NCBI GenBank assembly: GCA_030762935.1
Contig: CM060899.1
Span: forward strand, 61,120,501 to 61,184,500
DNA: 64,000 nt
Direction of reading: 5' to 3'
From: Hymenopus coronatus
Lineage: Eukaryota > Arthropoda > Insecta > Mantodea > Hymenopodidae
In this document: in pieces, positions 33,715 to 45,679 of the stretch
Layout of the letters: each line of letters starts with the position of its first letter
Position numbering within the stretch: the first letter of the stretch is position 1
The notes under the pieces: generated by a model
Databases searched by the model: none
The model's input: only the letters and a program-made list of their open reading frames with translations
Told to the model about the DNA's origin: nothing
Made by a program: the position numbers and the translations under genes

Positions 33715-34000
33715 TTAATGCTGTATAAGTCTTAAATCTGGGTGTCTTTTTCGTTTTAATCTCCTGTTTTCTGGATCTGGTGGGTAGTCTGTAGGAATTT
33801 GTTGAACTAGTGGGTTTCTGTGATGGTCGGACGAGTTATGAAGTCTTCTGTAAGCTCTGCTGAGGACACCTGTTACTTCTGGAACTTTGAGATCTGAAGT
33901 TGATGACATATCGTGGTGCATTGGTGATTAAACGGAGACATCTGTTTGTATTCTTCGAATTTGAGAAGATGAAGTTGAACAACTGTACATCCATATAGGT
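33715..34000 (-). pseudogene. jockey-clade LINE ORF2 C-terminal remnant
   Basis: Minus strand reads NTNRCLRLITNAPRYVIN in one frame, then after a shift DLKVPEVTGVLSRAYRRLHN, and soon after HRNPLVQQIPTDYPPDPENR and RLKRKRHPDL. This order (C-L-R-x-I-T-N-A-P-x-Y-V, then H-x-N-P-L-V, then R-L-K-R-x-x-P-x-D-L) is the C-terminal signature of jockey-type LINEs. Frameshifted and 5' truncated. Confidence 0.85.
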
Positions 34001-34233
34001 CTGATCTGTGAAGAGTTCATATAGACGGTGACGAATTGTCTTTATTGTGAATATAAGGTGACTTTTCCATTGTAACGTTGATCCAGTGTGATTCTAAGGT
34101 AGCTTGCTGAATCTTATTCTGTAATCGGCTCTAAATAAAACTAGTTGTTGCTGACTATTGTCAGTTAACTTAACAATGCTGAACTTTTTAGAAGAATTGT
34201 TCACAACTGATGTGTATTGTATACATTCAAAAG

Positions 34234-34945
34234 GAAAAAAATCGGATGTGCTCCATTCACATGACTGTTCTCTACATCTTTGTAACAAATTATTGTTAAT
34301 AAGCTTATTCCTCTATTTCATGTAAAACTTTGGCAGAAATGGTCTTATTACTTAGTTTCTTATAAATAGAAGGTAAATAACGGAATACACTGGGTTAAAC
34401 AGACAGTCAAATGTTTGAAAATGTGGTTGCTATGGGATTGAAATCCGTTTCTTTGCGTTGACAAGTTCCCGTATGAGAATAGTGTGTTTTTTAAAACTGA
34501 AATCATTAACAAGGAATATCTTGAAAGTAGCCAACTCCACCAAATATATATGACATAAATTGTGTGTTTTACGTTTTTTATGGAGTAAGTTTTTGTGTAT
34601 CTCTTGCCAATTATGCAAAATGCAATAAAAATCATCCAGAATGAAGAGGTCTTTAGAGGCTATTCCTAGAAAATTCAAGATATACATTTTATTGGCATGT
34701 AAATATCTTAAATATAAGTGATTTTAATCAAAATCGTAAGAGCCATTTATGAAAAAAACAAATTTAGCAAAAAAATGTTCCATATAAAGGGTAGTTGGGG
34801 TGAGAGGATTTTCTTGAAAACGTCGTGTCGTATCCTTGGAAGATACTGAACTTAAAACTAGGTTTGGTATTTAACGGAATTTCCGTTTTTGAGCTATGCT
34901 GCCCACTGACACACTCATTCAGAGCAACCTAAAACATATACGGAG
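34234..34945 (+). mobile_element. BH element, B end lost
   Basis: A end at 34236 (ATCGGATGTGCTCCATTCAC). Body continues to the CA region and AACCTAAAACATATACGG, then stops short of the hairpin. Confidence 0.8.
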
Positions 34946-35324
34946 ATATGGACATGTGACCGCATGTGGGGAAAAATATGAGATTCTCCATTCAGAACTA
35001 CCAGCAAATGAAATTCCAGAGGCATTCACTAGAAGTTATATTTTAATGAGCAAAAACTGTGTTTTCATGTCACATTGTTGATATGGAAGATTAAGTTGTT
35101 ACAGAAAGCTGGTAGCCTTTGTTTTAATCAGGTGGGAACAGTGTGTGGGAAACAAAACCACCGGAAGTGTTGCTGGAAGCTGTTCTTTTGTTACCTCAAG
35201 CTCTCCTTTGTGATTACTGATTATTATTCTTGATATTCGTCAAGTTGCATGCAAACTGGACTAAACAGCTAAACACTTCTGTTTGTCATCAGTGTGTTTG
35301 TCCTTATTTTTCCTTTTTGCTTAT
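34946..35324. other. unassigned intronic sequence
   Basis: Nothing recognised. Confidence 0.45.
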
Positions 35325-35451
35325 TCTAGCATCATTAATACACTAGGTAGAGAAGTTACCAGAACATTCGATGTCAAGATTTCAGCGGAAATAAAGCCCT
35401 TGATGCATATGTAAAATTTGACCAGAAATTTTGAAAAAATAAAAAAGGTAT
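35325..35451 (-). repeat. B'' monomer, left of a BH copy
   Basis: Related to the BH B block (CATTCGATGTCAAGATTTCAG) but ends in its own tail with GATGCATATGTAAAATTTGA. A second copy lies at 36316-36476 in the same orientation, on the other side of the BH copy. Confidence 0.75.
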
Positions 35452-36320
35452 ACTTTTACTTTCTCTGTACGTACTATGTACATAGTGTGTAGGGAAGGTA
35501 TTGTAATGCACCCAAAAATTCGATACTGAAATTTCACCGAAAATACATGTTTTGGGATCTCTTGAATAATAAAAAAAAAAAACACACATTTCTAGAAAAT
35601 GGTCCGTGTGTGTGTCTGTGGACAGCATAGCTCGAAAACGAAAAGTCCATTAAATACCAAACTTGGTATTTAGATTCAGTATCTTCCAAGGATGCGACAC
35701 GATGATTTTCAAGAAAATCTTCACACCTCTAACTACCCTTTACGTGGAAAAAATTTCGAAAATTTTTATTTTCTCAAAAATGGCTCCAACGATTTTGATT
35801 AAAATCTCTCATATTTAAGATATTTACATGACAAACAAAATGTATATCTTCAGTTTTCTGGGAATAGCCTCTGAAGACAATTTTATTCTGGATGAATGTT
35901 GTGGAATTTTGCATCACTGGTAAACCGTAAGAGATAGACAAAAACTTACCACACAAAAAAATGTAGAGCTCGGTAAAACACAGATTTCTGTTATATGAAT
36001 TTTTTAGTGAAGTTGGTGGTTTTTGAGAAAGTTGTTATTCGTTTCAGGCTTTAAAATACATACTTTTCAAATGTGGGACTTCCGCAACTCCTAGCCATAC
36101 AAAGGTACTTCAATCACACAGCAATCAGCTTTTAAAAGACTTGACTATCGATTTAGCCTAGTGTTCTCCCTTATTTCCCTTCTACTTACAAGGAAGCAAG
36201 TAATAAGACCATTTCTGCTAATTGCTCCTCTATTAGCATGAAGTAAATAGAAGAATAAGCTTTTTAACAACAATTTGTTGCAGAGCTGTAGAGAAAGTAA
36301 TGGAACACTTCAGATTTTTT
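35452..36320 (-). mobile_element. BH element, full length
   Basis: B hairpin at about 35456-35497, (GT)n at 35604-35615, palindrome at about 35654-35675, A end ending at about 36318 but lacking the CATGTGA step. About 868 bp. Confidence 0.85.
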
Positions 36321-36476
36321 GCTTACGCTAGCACAATTAATACAGTAGGTAGAGAAGTTATTGTAATTGCACCCAGATCATTCGATGTCAAGATTTCAGT
36401 GCAAATACAAGCCCTTAAGTTCATGCATATGTAAAATTTGACCAGAAATCGTGAAAAATTAAAAAAGGTATATTTT
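36316..36476 (-). repeat. B'' monomer, right of a BH copy
   Basis: Direct repeat of 35325-35451, including TTGACCAGAAAT and AAAAAAGGTATA, about 30 bp longer in the middle. Confidence 0.75.
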
Positions 36477-36914
36477 TTCATCATAGGAAATATGAATTCT
36501 AAACAAACTATTGTTTACTCACTTGCCACATTTTAACTACCAGTTAACTAAAGCTTTAAATGTGCTTGCACATACTTATTAACAAGCAGTTCCAACTTTA
36601 AACCTTTTACCGTCGCATACTTTTTCCAACAATTTTTCCATACTCAAAATGCGCCACACTATGTGCTTTTTTACCAATGTATTTCAACTTTGTATTATGC
36701 CTTTCAAAAGCACGTTAAAGAAAATGCTCATAGAGATTTTTACCATGTATCAAAATAGCTTGTGGTTATTTAAAAAGTTATTTTTATACTTTTTATACTG
36801 CATGGTACTTAGGTATAGAAGGTTTGCATTCCACCCATAAACCGAGATTTTACCCTTTACGCGGGCCCATTGTCAAAACAACAACAAAAAGTTTTAAAAA
36901 GAGGTCAGTGTGTG
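36477..36914. other. unassigned AT-rich stretch plus a BH B-end scrap
   Basis: 36477-36790 is unrecognised. About 36800-36870 keeps traces of a '-' BH B block (GCATTCCACCCATAAACCGA). Confidence 0.4.
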
Positions 36915-37391
36915 GATGTTTCAAGATGATTCAAATCCAAAGGACTGGAGGTACTTCGAGAAAAACTGGTCATGTGGCAACTGTGCTTTTAGAGAAACGA
37001 AAAATGGGCAATTCTGAATGGTACACAACCATTTGTTTGCCGGAAGTCTTCAGTAAAATAAGGAAAACAAACAAGTGCCTTTGGATCGTTCTTCGTCAAG
37101 ACAATCCGAACGCTCACACATGTCGTCTAACAACCGTTTGAACGCTCAATAAGTCGAATTGATTACTCGTCCGTCGTACAGTCCTGATTTGGAGTGCCAT
37201 AGAACTAGGCGTTGATATGTTAAAAACATTTTCAGGTGTTTCAAGCAGATTGGAAAAAAAATGCTATGATAAATGATTCGAACGCATGGAAAAGTTTATT
37301 AATAAAGGAGAATATTTCGAAAAACAAGAAGGCAATTTTCAATGACAAATTACTGGGCTTTTTTAATAGGCTCAAAATATAGTACCCCTCG
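36915..37391 (+). pseudogene. mariner transposase C-terminal remnant
   Basis: Plus strand reads NSEWYTTICLPEVFSKIRKT and then VLRQDNPNAHTCR, the mariner block before and at the second catalytic Asp (usually HHDNAxxH; here RQDN). A frameshift follows; the end reads RLEKKCYDK and RMEKFINKG, the usual mariner close. A terminal repeat-like AAATATAGTACCCCTCGG ends near 37391. The 5' half is missing. It is not of the same subfamily as the copies at 6177 and 60571. Confidence 0.85.
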
Positions 37392-37392
37392 G

Positions 37393-37635
37393 TTATCCCT
37401 TGCAGTTATGAAAATTTCATTCAGAATGATGTCTTCAGAGGCTATTCCTAGAAAATTCAATTTGGTATTTAATGGTCTTTTAGTTTTTGACCTATGCTGC
37501 ACACACAGCATTTTTCTAAAAAAAATGTTTTTTTCATGGGCGTCTCAAAACATGTATTTCCCGTGAAATCTTGGTGTCCAATTTTTGGGCGGAATACAAT
37601 ATTTTATCTACTATATACATTGTATATACGTACTA
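37393..37635 (+). mobile_element. BH element, internally deleted
   Basis: Mid-body (TCTTCAGAGGCTATTCC) is joined directly to the palindrome's right half, then a short CA tract and a B hairpin of the TACATTGTATATACGTA form. It abuts the next '+' copy. Confidence 0.75.
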
Positions 37636-38499
37636 GAAAAATCTGATGTGTACCATTCACATGACCTTCTCTACATCTCTGCAACAAATTATTCTTAAAA
37701 ACCTTATACTTATATTTACTTCATGCTAATCAGAAAAAGTTAGCAGAAATAGTCTTATTACTTGCTTCCTTATACGTCAAAGCGAAATAAGGGATTACCA
37801 TAGGCTAAAGTGATAGTCAAAAGTTGGTTGCGATTTGACTGAAGTTTCTTTGTTTGTATGGACAACAGTTGAGAAATTCTTGTATGAGAAAAGTATTAGT
37901 TTTTCAAAACAGAAACCAAAAAACAAGGAATGCTTCAAGAGCGATGAACTCCACGAAAAAAAATGTATATAACATAAATTGTGAGTTTTAACGTGCACTA
38001 CATTTTTTTGTGTAAGTTTTTGTCTATCTCTTACGGTTTAGCAGTTATTCAAAATTCCGTAAAATTCATCAAGAATAAAATATTCTTCAGAGGCTATTCC
38101 CAGAAAATTCAAGAAATACATTTTATTTGTTAGGTAAATATCTTTAATATACGATTTTTTTATCAAAATCGTTAGAGCCATTTTTGAGAAAATAAAAATT
38201 TTCGAAAAAAAGTTCCATGTAAAGGGTAGTTGGGGGTGGGGGATTTTTCTCAAAATCTTCGTGTCGCATCCCTGGAAGATACTAAACTTAAATACCATGT
38301 TTGGTATTTTACCGACTTTTCGTTTATGAGTTCGTGTTCACAGAGACACACGCGCGCGCGGACCTTTTCCCGAAAATGCTTTAGATAAAGGAGACCCTAA
38401 AACATATATTTCCGGTGAAATCTCAGTATCGAATTTTTTGGTGGAGTGCAATACCTTCTCTATACACTATGTACATAGTACGAATAGAGAAAGTAAAAA
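37636..38499 (+). mobile_element. BH element, full length
   Basis: A end at 37638, CGTGTCGCATCC at about 38262, palindrome at about 38293-38312, (CG)n at 38350-38359, B hairpin at about 38455-38493. About 864 bp. Confidence 0.9.
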
Positions 38500-38564
38500 G
38501 TGATAACTGCTTTTCATACTGTCCAAAACACTTGATTTTTCAAATTTACTAATTTACTAGCGGA

Positions 38565-39068
38565 CCCGACAGACGTCCTGTAGTCACGTCTTTAATTCGA
38601 AAATTTAAAACTTTTTTGTAGGTTAGGGTTGCTGTTAATCAACGCACGTGTAAATTTGATAGAAAATTATACAAAAGTACGTACTGAATTTGCAAAATGT
38701 ATAGTTTTTTTTGTAGTAACACAATAATAACACGAAGTTATAACATATTTTCCTGAATTTGATCGTAGCACCACCTGTCGGAGAAAACTGGAAATGGAAT
38801 ATAATATTATTAAATACTCGATACTGCGATTGTAGCGCAATCTGCTGGATCCAATCTAAAACATTCCAAAATCAACAACAACAACAATTTATAATAAAAA
38901 AAATAATTAAATAAACAATTTCCATTGAACCGAACTGAGAATCTAAACCATTCTCGAATCCACTGGAACACACACAAAAAATGTCATTAAAATCAGTCCA
39001 GTCGTTTAGGAGGAGTTCAGTCACATACACACGCACAGAAGAATTATATATATATATATATAAAGATT
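38565..39068 (+). mobile_element. SINE/RTE-like element 3' end
   Basis: Starts near ACTAGCGGACCCGACAGACG and ends with ATTAAAATCAGTCCAGTCGT, GGAGGAGTTCAGTCACATAC and a (TA)n at 39044-39061. The ATCGGTCCAG-type 3' end followed by a TA or A-rich repeat is widespread on arthropod RTE-related LINEs and the SINEs they move. No coding part. Family assignment from memory only. Confidence 0.6.
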
Positions 39069-39561
39069 TCGTAAAATTGGGCGTTATTTCTTAAATGTAA
39101 ATGACTACTTTCTTTAATGCGCTTTTGAGAGGTAGTATACATTTTTGAAACAAATTAGTGAAAAATTACATCGTGTGGAAGATTTTTGAGTGTGGTAAAG
39201 TCTTGAAAGAAAGTGTGCTAGAAAATTTCACAGATGTATCACGTTAATGCAAGAATACGAGGTGAGTTATTTAAACTAAGTAAGAACGTATAAAGTTGAC
39301 TTGAACAAGGCAAAGAGAGAAAGAACAATGTTTAAAAAAAAGTACATTGCTATAGCAGATTCCCATGCAGCAATGTTGTGTATACGCAATACATTTAGAA
39401 AGAGGAACTTGGAAAGCCAAACCTGACCTTTCTCTAAAAACGTTTACAGCTTGTCACAAACCATAATTTTATCCTTCTAGCAGAAACCAGAGTCATGCTT
39501 GAGTTATGCCGTTATTTCCTGAGGTGTTTTTCTTTCTTTTTTTTTTTTTTTTTTTCTCTGT
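39069..39561. other. unassigned intronic sequence with poly(T)
   Basis: AT-rich. A T-run of about 18 lies at 39538-39555. Confidence 0.5.
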
Positions 39562-39632
39562 CTTTCTTTCTGGATTTGTTCTATTGCCCTTTTCTGTTTC
39601 TCACACTTAGAAACCTGTTCCAAAAATTAACC
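39562..39632 (+). repeat. flank repeat, left copy
   Basis: Ends in AAACCTGTTCCAAAAATTAA directly before a BH copy. A diverged copy lies at 41229-41312 after the second BH copy. Confidence 0.6.
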
Positions 39633-40350
39633 ACTTTCTTTAGCTCGTATGTACCTACAATTTACCAAAAAAATCGATGTCGAGATTTCACCGCAAATGC
39701 GTTTTGAGACCCCAGGATAAAAACATTGCATGTAGTGCATGCCTGTGGGCAGCATAGCACAAAAACTAAGTGTCTGTTAAATACCAAACTTGGTATTTAA
39801 GTTTAGAATACTCCAAGGATGCGACATGGAAGGTGTTCAAGAAAATCGTCCAACTCCGAATGCCGTTTTACATGGAACACTTTCCGAAAGTTTTGATTTA
39901 AGATAGGTATTTTCGTGACAAACGAGATGTATATCTTGAATTTTTTTAGAATAGTCTCTGAAGAGCTCTTCATTCTGAATGAATTTTGCTGACTTTGCGT
40001 AACTGGTAAACCGTAAGAGAAAGACAAAAGCTTACTGCTCAAAAAATTCAGATCTTGTTAAAACACACAATTTATGTCGTATGCATTTTTGATATGACAC
40101 TTATTGGCGTCAGTTTTAAAATACTTAATCCGGGCAATGGAAAGAAGCTGATTTCAACCATATAGCAACCAGCTTTTAAAAGCTCTTGACTATCGCTTTA
40201 GCTTTAGTGTATTCCCTTATTTCCCTACCACTTGCAAGAAATGAGGTAATAAGACATTTCGACTGTTTGTCTCTATTATCATGAAGTAGATAGAAGAATA
40301 AGTGTTTTAACAATAAAGACAAAATCATGTGAATGGAACACATTAGGTTT
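39631..40350 (-). mobile_element. BH element, internally shortened (first of a tandem pair)
   Basis: Eroded B end, palindrome at about 39779-39800, A end ending CACATTAGGTTTTT at the joint with the next copy. Confidence 0.8.
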
Positions 40351-41220
40351 TTACTTTCTCTACACGTACTATGTACATAGTGTATAGAGAAGGTATTGCA
40401 CTCCACCAAAAAATTCGATACCGAGATTTCACCGGAAATATATGTTTTAGGGTCCCCTGTATCCAAAAAAAGTATTTTCAGAAAATGGTCCGTGTGTGTG
40501 TGTGTGTGTCTGTGAACACGATAATTCAAAAAACGAGAAGTTGGTAACATACCAAACTTGGTATTTAAGTTAAGTATTTTCCCGGGATGCGACACGTAGA
40601 TTTTGAGAAAAATCCCCCCACCCCAAACTACCCTTTACATTGAACTTTTTTCAAAAATTTTGATTTTCTCAAAAATGGCTCTAACGATTTTGATTAAAAT
40701 TTCGGATATTAAACATATTTACCTGACAAATGAAATGTATATCTTGAATTTTCTGGGAATATCCTCTGAAGAGTAGTTTATTCTGGAGGAATTTTACTAA
40801 ATTTTGAATGACTGCTAAACCGTAAGAGATGGACAAAAAGTTACTACACAAAAAATGTAGAGCACGATAAAACACACAATTTATGTTATATGCATTTTTT
40901 TTTTCGTGGAGTTGATTGTTTTTGAGATATTCCTTGTTTTTGATTTCAGCTATAAAAAATTATACCTTTCTCATACAGGACTTTGTTAACTCGTGTCCAT
41001 ACAAACAAAGGAACTTCAGTCACATAGCAATTAGCTTTTGACTATCACTTTAACCTATGATAACCACTCATTTCCCTTCTACTTTCAAGGAAGAAAATAA
41101 TAAGACTATATCTGCTATTTTTTTCTCCAACAGCATGAAGTAAATAGAAGCATAAGCTATTTAATAATATTTTTTGCAGAGATGTAAAGAAAGTCATGTG
41201 AATGGAACACATTAGTTTTT
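40351..41220 (-). mobile_element. BH element, full length (second of a tandem pair)
   Basis: Textbook B hairpin at about 40356-40399 (outer arm CTACACGTACTATG, inner CATAGTGTATAG), (GT)n at 40491-40510, palindrome at about 40549-40567, A end near 41215. About 870 bp. Confidence 0.9.
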
Positions 41221-41228
41221 TTTTCTGC

Positions 41229-41312
41229 GTTTCTTTCTCGTTTTGTTCTGTTTCTCTTTATTTCTGTCTCTTACGACTTGTCTGTTAAAAACCTGTTCGA
41301 AAAATTAACCAG
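41229..41312 (+). repeat. flank repeat, right copy
   Basis: AAACCTGTTCGAAAAATTAACC and the preceding TTTCTTTCT/TTGTTCT-rich run match 39562-39632 in the same orientation. Confidence 0.55.
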
Positions 41313-41675
41313 TTTTATTTTTTTCTTGCATGCTATTAAACTTTTTAAAACACGTTAAATCTTGTTATATTAGGAAAGATATTATGAGCCAAAGCAATTG
41401 GAAATCTTCCAAAAATGTTAATCTTGTTTTATGCAACCTATTTATTATATCTATTCTACCTGTCTGAAGCGTCCTTAATGAAAACCAAATAATGAGAGTA
41501 TGAAGAGAATACAAATGATAATAACTAAACTCGAGCAGCTTAATATCCATTCTTAGTATATAGAAAAGTCTTCAAAATAGAAGTGTAAAGCATTACTTCA
41601 ACTCGGAGTGCTAAAATACTTTGAGCGTTTGATCCACTTTACATTATAGCAGAATAAGAACAGCAAAACTTCTAC
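41313..41675. other. unassigned intronic sequence
   Basis: AT-rich; nothing recognised. Confidence 0.5.
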
Positions 41676-42036
41676 CCACAAGTCGGTAAAATACCTAACT
41701 TGTTTAGTATCTTCCAAGGATGCGACAGGAAGGTTTTGAGAAGGAAAAAAACTCACCTCAAACTACCCTTTACATGGAAAAAATTCCAAAATGTTTGGTT
41801 TTCCAAAAATGGCTATCTATTTTGATTAAAGTACCTATGTTCAAAATATTTAGATGACAAATAAAATATATTTTTTGATGGGAATAGCCTCTGAAGACCT
41901 TTATTCTGGACGAATTTTGCTTAACTGGCAAACCGCAAGAAATATACAAAAAATAAAACACACGTAAAGTAGAGAGAAGAATAACAAAGATTTGTTACAG
42001 AGATGTGGAAGTCATGTGAATGTAACACATTAGATT
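41676..42036 (-). mobile_element. BH element, body and A end only (1st of four in tandem)
   Basis: Starts at AAGTCGGTAAAATACC beside the palindrome and has several deletions. A end ends TTAGATTTTT at the joint. Confidence 0.75.
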
Positions 42037-42886
42037 TTTACTTTCTCTACTCGTATTAAGTACATAGTTGTACAGAAGGTATTGTATTGCACCCAAAAAT
42101 TCGATACCGAGATTTCACCGAAATATATGTTTTAAGTACCCCTGAATCCAAAAAAGCATTTTTAGAAAAAGGTCCGTGTGTGTCTGGACAGCATAGCTCA
42201 AAAACGAATAGGCCGTTAAATACCAAACTTTGTATTTAAGTTTGGTATCTTCCAAGGATGCGACACGAAAATTATCAAGAAGATCCCCCCACCTTTGACT
42301 ACCCTTTACGTGGAAAACTTTTCGAAAATTTTGATTTTCTCAAAAAATTGCTAAGATTTTGATTAAAACATGAATATAAAGATAAACATTTTGTGTGTCA
42401 CGTAAATATCTTGTTATTTCTGTGAATAGCTTCTGAAGACATGTTTATTTCTGGGTTAATTTTGCAGAATTTCGCATAATTGTTAAACCGTAAGAAATAG
42501 ACAAAAAATTGCTGCACAAAATATGTAGATCTCGTTAAAACACACTATGTATGTCGTTACATTTTTTCTTGGAGTTGACCCTTTCGAGATATACATACCT
42601 TGTTATTGGTTTCAGTAAAAAAAAAAAAAAAAAATATCTCATGGGAGAATTTGGAATTTGTCAACTTCTGGCAGCGCAAAGAAACTGTTTTCAATCACAA
42701 AGCAATAGCTTTTAAAATTTTCACTCGTTGTAATCTAGTCTACTCCCTTATTTCACGAGCAAGCAAGTAATGAGACCATTTCTGCTAATGTTTATCTCGA
42801 TTATCATGATATGGATAAAATAATAAGGGGTTTTAATAATAATAATAATAATGTTACAGAGATGTAGAGAAAGCCATATCAGATTT
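42037..42886 (-). mobile_element. BH element, full length (2nd of four in tandem)
   Basis: B hairpin at about 42040-42080, palindrome at about 42223-42250, A end shortened (GAGAAAGCCATATCAGATTT). Confidence 0.85.
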
Positions 42887-43676
42887 TTACTTTCTCTATA
42901 CGTACTATCTACATAGTGTGTAGGGAAGGTATTGTAATGTCCCCAAAAATTTAATACCGAGATTTCACCGGAAATACATGTTTTGTGTCCCCTTGAATAA
43001 AAAAAAGACCACTAAGGAAAAAGCTTGTCTACCTAGGGGGGGGGGGCAGCATAACTCTAAAACGAAAAGACGTTGAATACCAAACTTGGTATTCAAATTC
43101 GGTACCTTCCAAGGATGTGATATCTAGACTTTTAAGAAAATCCCCCCATACCAAACTACCCTTTATATGGAGAATTTTTTGAAAATTTTGATTTTCTCAA
43201 AAACGGCTAACGATTTTGATTAAGATCTTATCTTTAAGATTTGTTTATGACAAACGAAATGTATATCTTGAAATTCTTACTGCACTAAAGCTGTTGATCT
43301 CATTAAAACACACAATTTCTATCATATACATTTTTTGTAGAATTAACCGTTTTTTCGAGATATTTCGGATTATTCGTTTCAATTTTAGCTACTTAAACTT
43401 TACTCAAACGTGAAGACATCTTTATCCTCATTTCTCGTTTGTTTACTCCTGGCAAGCAAAGAGAATAGGATTTCAATTGTTTCACACAGCGACCGGCTTT
43501 TAAAGGACCAGATAATCACTTTATTTCCCTTGTACTTAGAAGGAGCTAGTAATAAGACTACTACTGCTTATATTTATCTTGATTAACATGGTTTAGATAT
43601 TAGATTACTATTTTGAATAAAAGGTTTGTTTACCGAACAGCTAGAGTGTATCATGTGAATGGAACACGTTAGATTT
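42887..43676 (-). mobile_element. BH element (3rd of four in tandem)
   Basis: B hairpin at about 42890-42930. The GT tract is replaced by a G-run at 43037-43046. Part of the mid-body is deleted after ATGTATATCTTGAA. Confidence 0.8.
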
Positions 43677-44420
43677 TTACTTTCTCTATACGCACTATGT
43701 ACATAGTGTATAGAGAAGGTATTGCCCTCCACCCAAAAATTCGATACCGAGATTTCAATGGAAATATATGTTTTAGGGTCCCCTGTATCCAAAAAAAAAA
43801 ATTACAAAAAGGTCCGTGTGTGTTTGTGAACACGATAACTCAAAAACTAAAAGTCGGTAAAATACCAAACTTGGTATTTAAGTTTAGTATCTTCCAGGGA
43901 TGCGACACGAAGATTTTGGAGAAAAAAAAATCCCCCCACCCAAAACTTCCCTTTACATGGAACTTTTTTCGAAAATGTTGATTTTCTTAAAAATGGCTCT
44001 AACGATTTTGATTAAAATATCGTATATTAAAGATATTTACCTGACAAATAAAATGTATATTTTGAATTTTCTGGGAATATCCTCTGCAGATTACTTTATT
44101 CTGAATGAATTTTGAATAACTGCTAAACCGTAAGAGATGGAAAAAAACTTACTACACGAAAAATGTAGAGCACGTTAAAACACACAGTTTATGTTAGATT
44201 TATTTTTTTCGTGGAGTCATCGTTTTTGAGTCATTCCTTGTTTTTGGCTTCTGCTATGAAGACACTTTTCTCATATAGGAATTTGCAACTGCTTCCATAC
44301 AGTGACATAGCAACCAGCAAGGAACAAAGCAAACATAGCATCAAGGAACCAAGTAATAAGAACAATATTTGCTAATGCTGATCTGCATTATGATGAAGCA
44401 GATAGAAGAATAAGCTTGTG
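43677..44420 (-). mobile_element. BH element, A end lost (4th of four in tandem)
   Basis: Textbook B end (43680-43720), palindrome at about 43867-43885, body intact to about 44280, then rearranged up to GAATAAGCTTGTGG. Confidence 0.85.
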
Positions 44421-44761
44421 GACATCTTTCGCTTTATTCTCCTCGTTATATGTGAAAGGTTCGCGTGTTTGCAGTAACTATCAGCATTTTTGAGGCTCTC
44501 TGCATAAGACTGGTTTTGGAATATGAAATATCGCAGACCACCAGATGGCAGTGCCACTTTCACTTATATCTTGAGGCGGTTTGGCAAGGATATTTTCATC
44601 CACAGTTGCGTCATAGCAGGTCTTGAGGCAATTATTTGCCTTCCTCAAGGACGGACAGCTTAGACAATGCACATGTAGGTGTCATTCTTAATCCTTGCAA
44701 TTTGCATGCGGCCGAGGCAAAAATGTGGTTAAAGTGAGCTCTCGACATTCACCATATTGAT
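44421..44761. other. unassigned stretch, less AT-rich
   Basis: Two overlapping minus-strand frames of 63 codons each at 44372-44672; no recognised domain. Confidence 0.4.
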
Positions 44762-44918
44762 CTTTACTTTGTCTACTTGTAATATGTGCACATTGAATAG
44801 AGAAATTATTGCATTCGATACCGAGACTTCCGGAAATACACGTTTTAGGGTCCCCTGTACCCAAAAAAAAATGTCCGCGTGTGTGTGAACACGATAACTC
44901 AAAAACGAAAATACGTGA
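44762..44918 (-). repeat. BH B end plus microsatellite, inverted, beside an A end
   Basis: Hairpin, B block, GTGTGTGTG and CACGATAACTCAAAAACGAA, then a '+' BH A end begins in the A-run. Confidence 0.75.
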
Positions 44919-45629
44919 AAAATCTGATGTGTACCATTCACATGACTTTCTCTATATCCTTGCAACAAATTATTCTTAAAAAACTTATACTTCTATTAAC
45001 TTCATGCTAATCAGTAAAATATTAGCAGAAATGGCCATATTACTTGCTTCCTTGTAAGTAGAGGTGAAATAAGGCAGTACCATAGGTTAAAGTGTTAGTC
45101 AAAAGCTGGTTGCTATGTCACTGAAGTTCCTTTGTTTGTATGGACATCAGTTGACAAATTTCTGTATGAGAAATGTATGTTTTTCACAGCAGAAACCAAA
45201 AATAAGGAATATTACAAAAACGACGAACTCCACGAAAAACATGTATATAACATAAATTGTGTGTTTTAACGTGCTCTACATTTTTGTGTGGTAAGTTTTT
45301 GTCCATCTCTTACGGTTTAGCAGTTATTCAAAATTTAGTAAAATTCACCCAGAATAAACAACTCCTCAGAGGATATTCCCAGAAAATTCAAGATATACAT
45401 TTTATTTGTCAGGTATATATCTTTAATATACGATATTTTAATCAAAATCGTCAGCCATTTTTTAGAAAATCAAAATTTTCGAAAAAAGTTCCATGTAAAG
45501 GGTAGTATGGGATGGGGGGATTTTTCTCAAAAGCTTCGTGTCGCATCCCTGGAAGATACAAAACTTAAATACCAAGTTTGGTATTTTACCGACTTTTCGT
45601 TTTTGAGTTATCGTGTTCACAGACACACG

Positions 45630-45679
<50 letters not shown>

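Noticed and set aside
35325..36476. LTR retrotransposon with direct terminal repeats
   Set aside because: The direct repeats are BH-related B'' monomers of unequal length, the interior is a BH copy, and there is no primer-binding site, polypurine tract or gag-pol coding.
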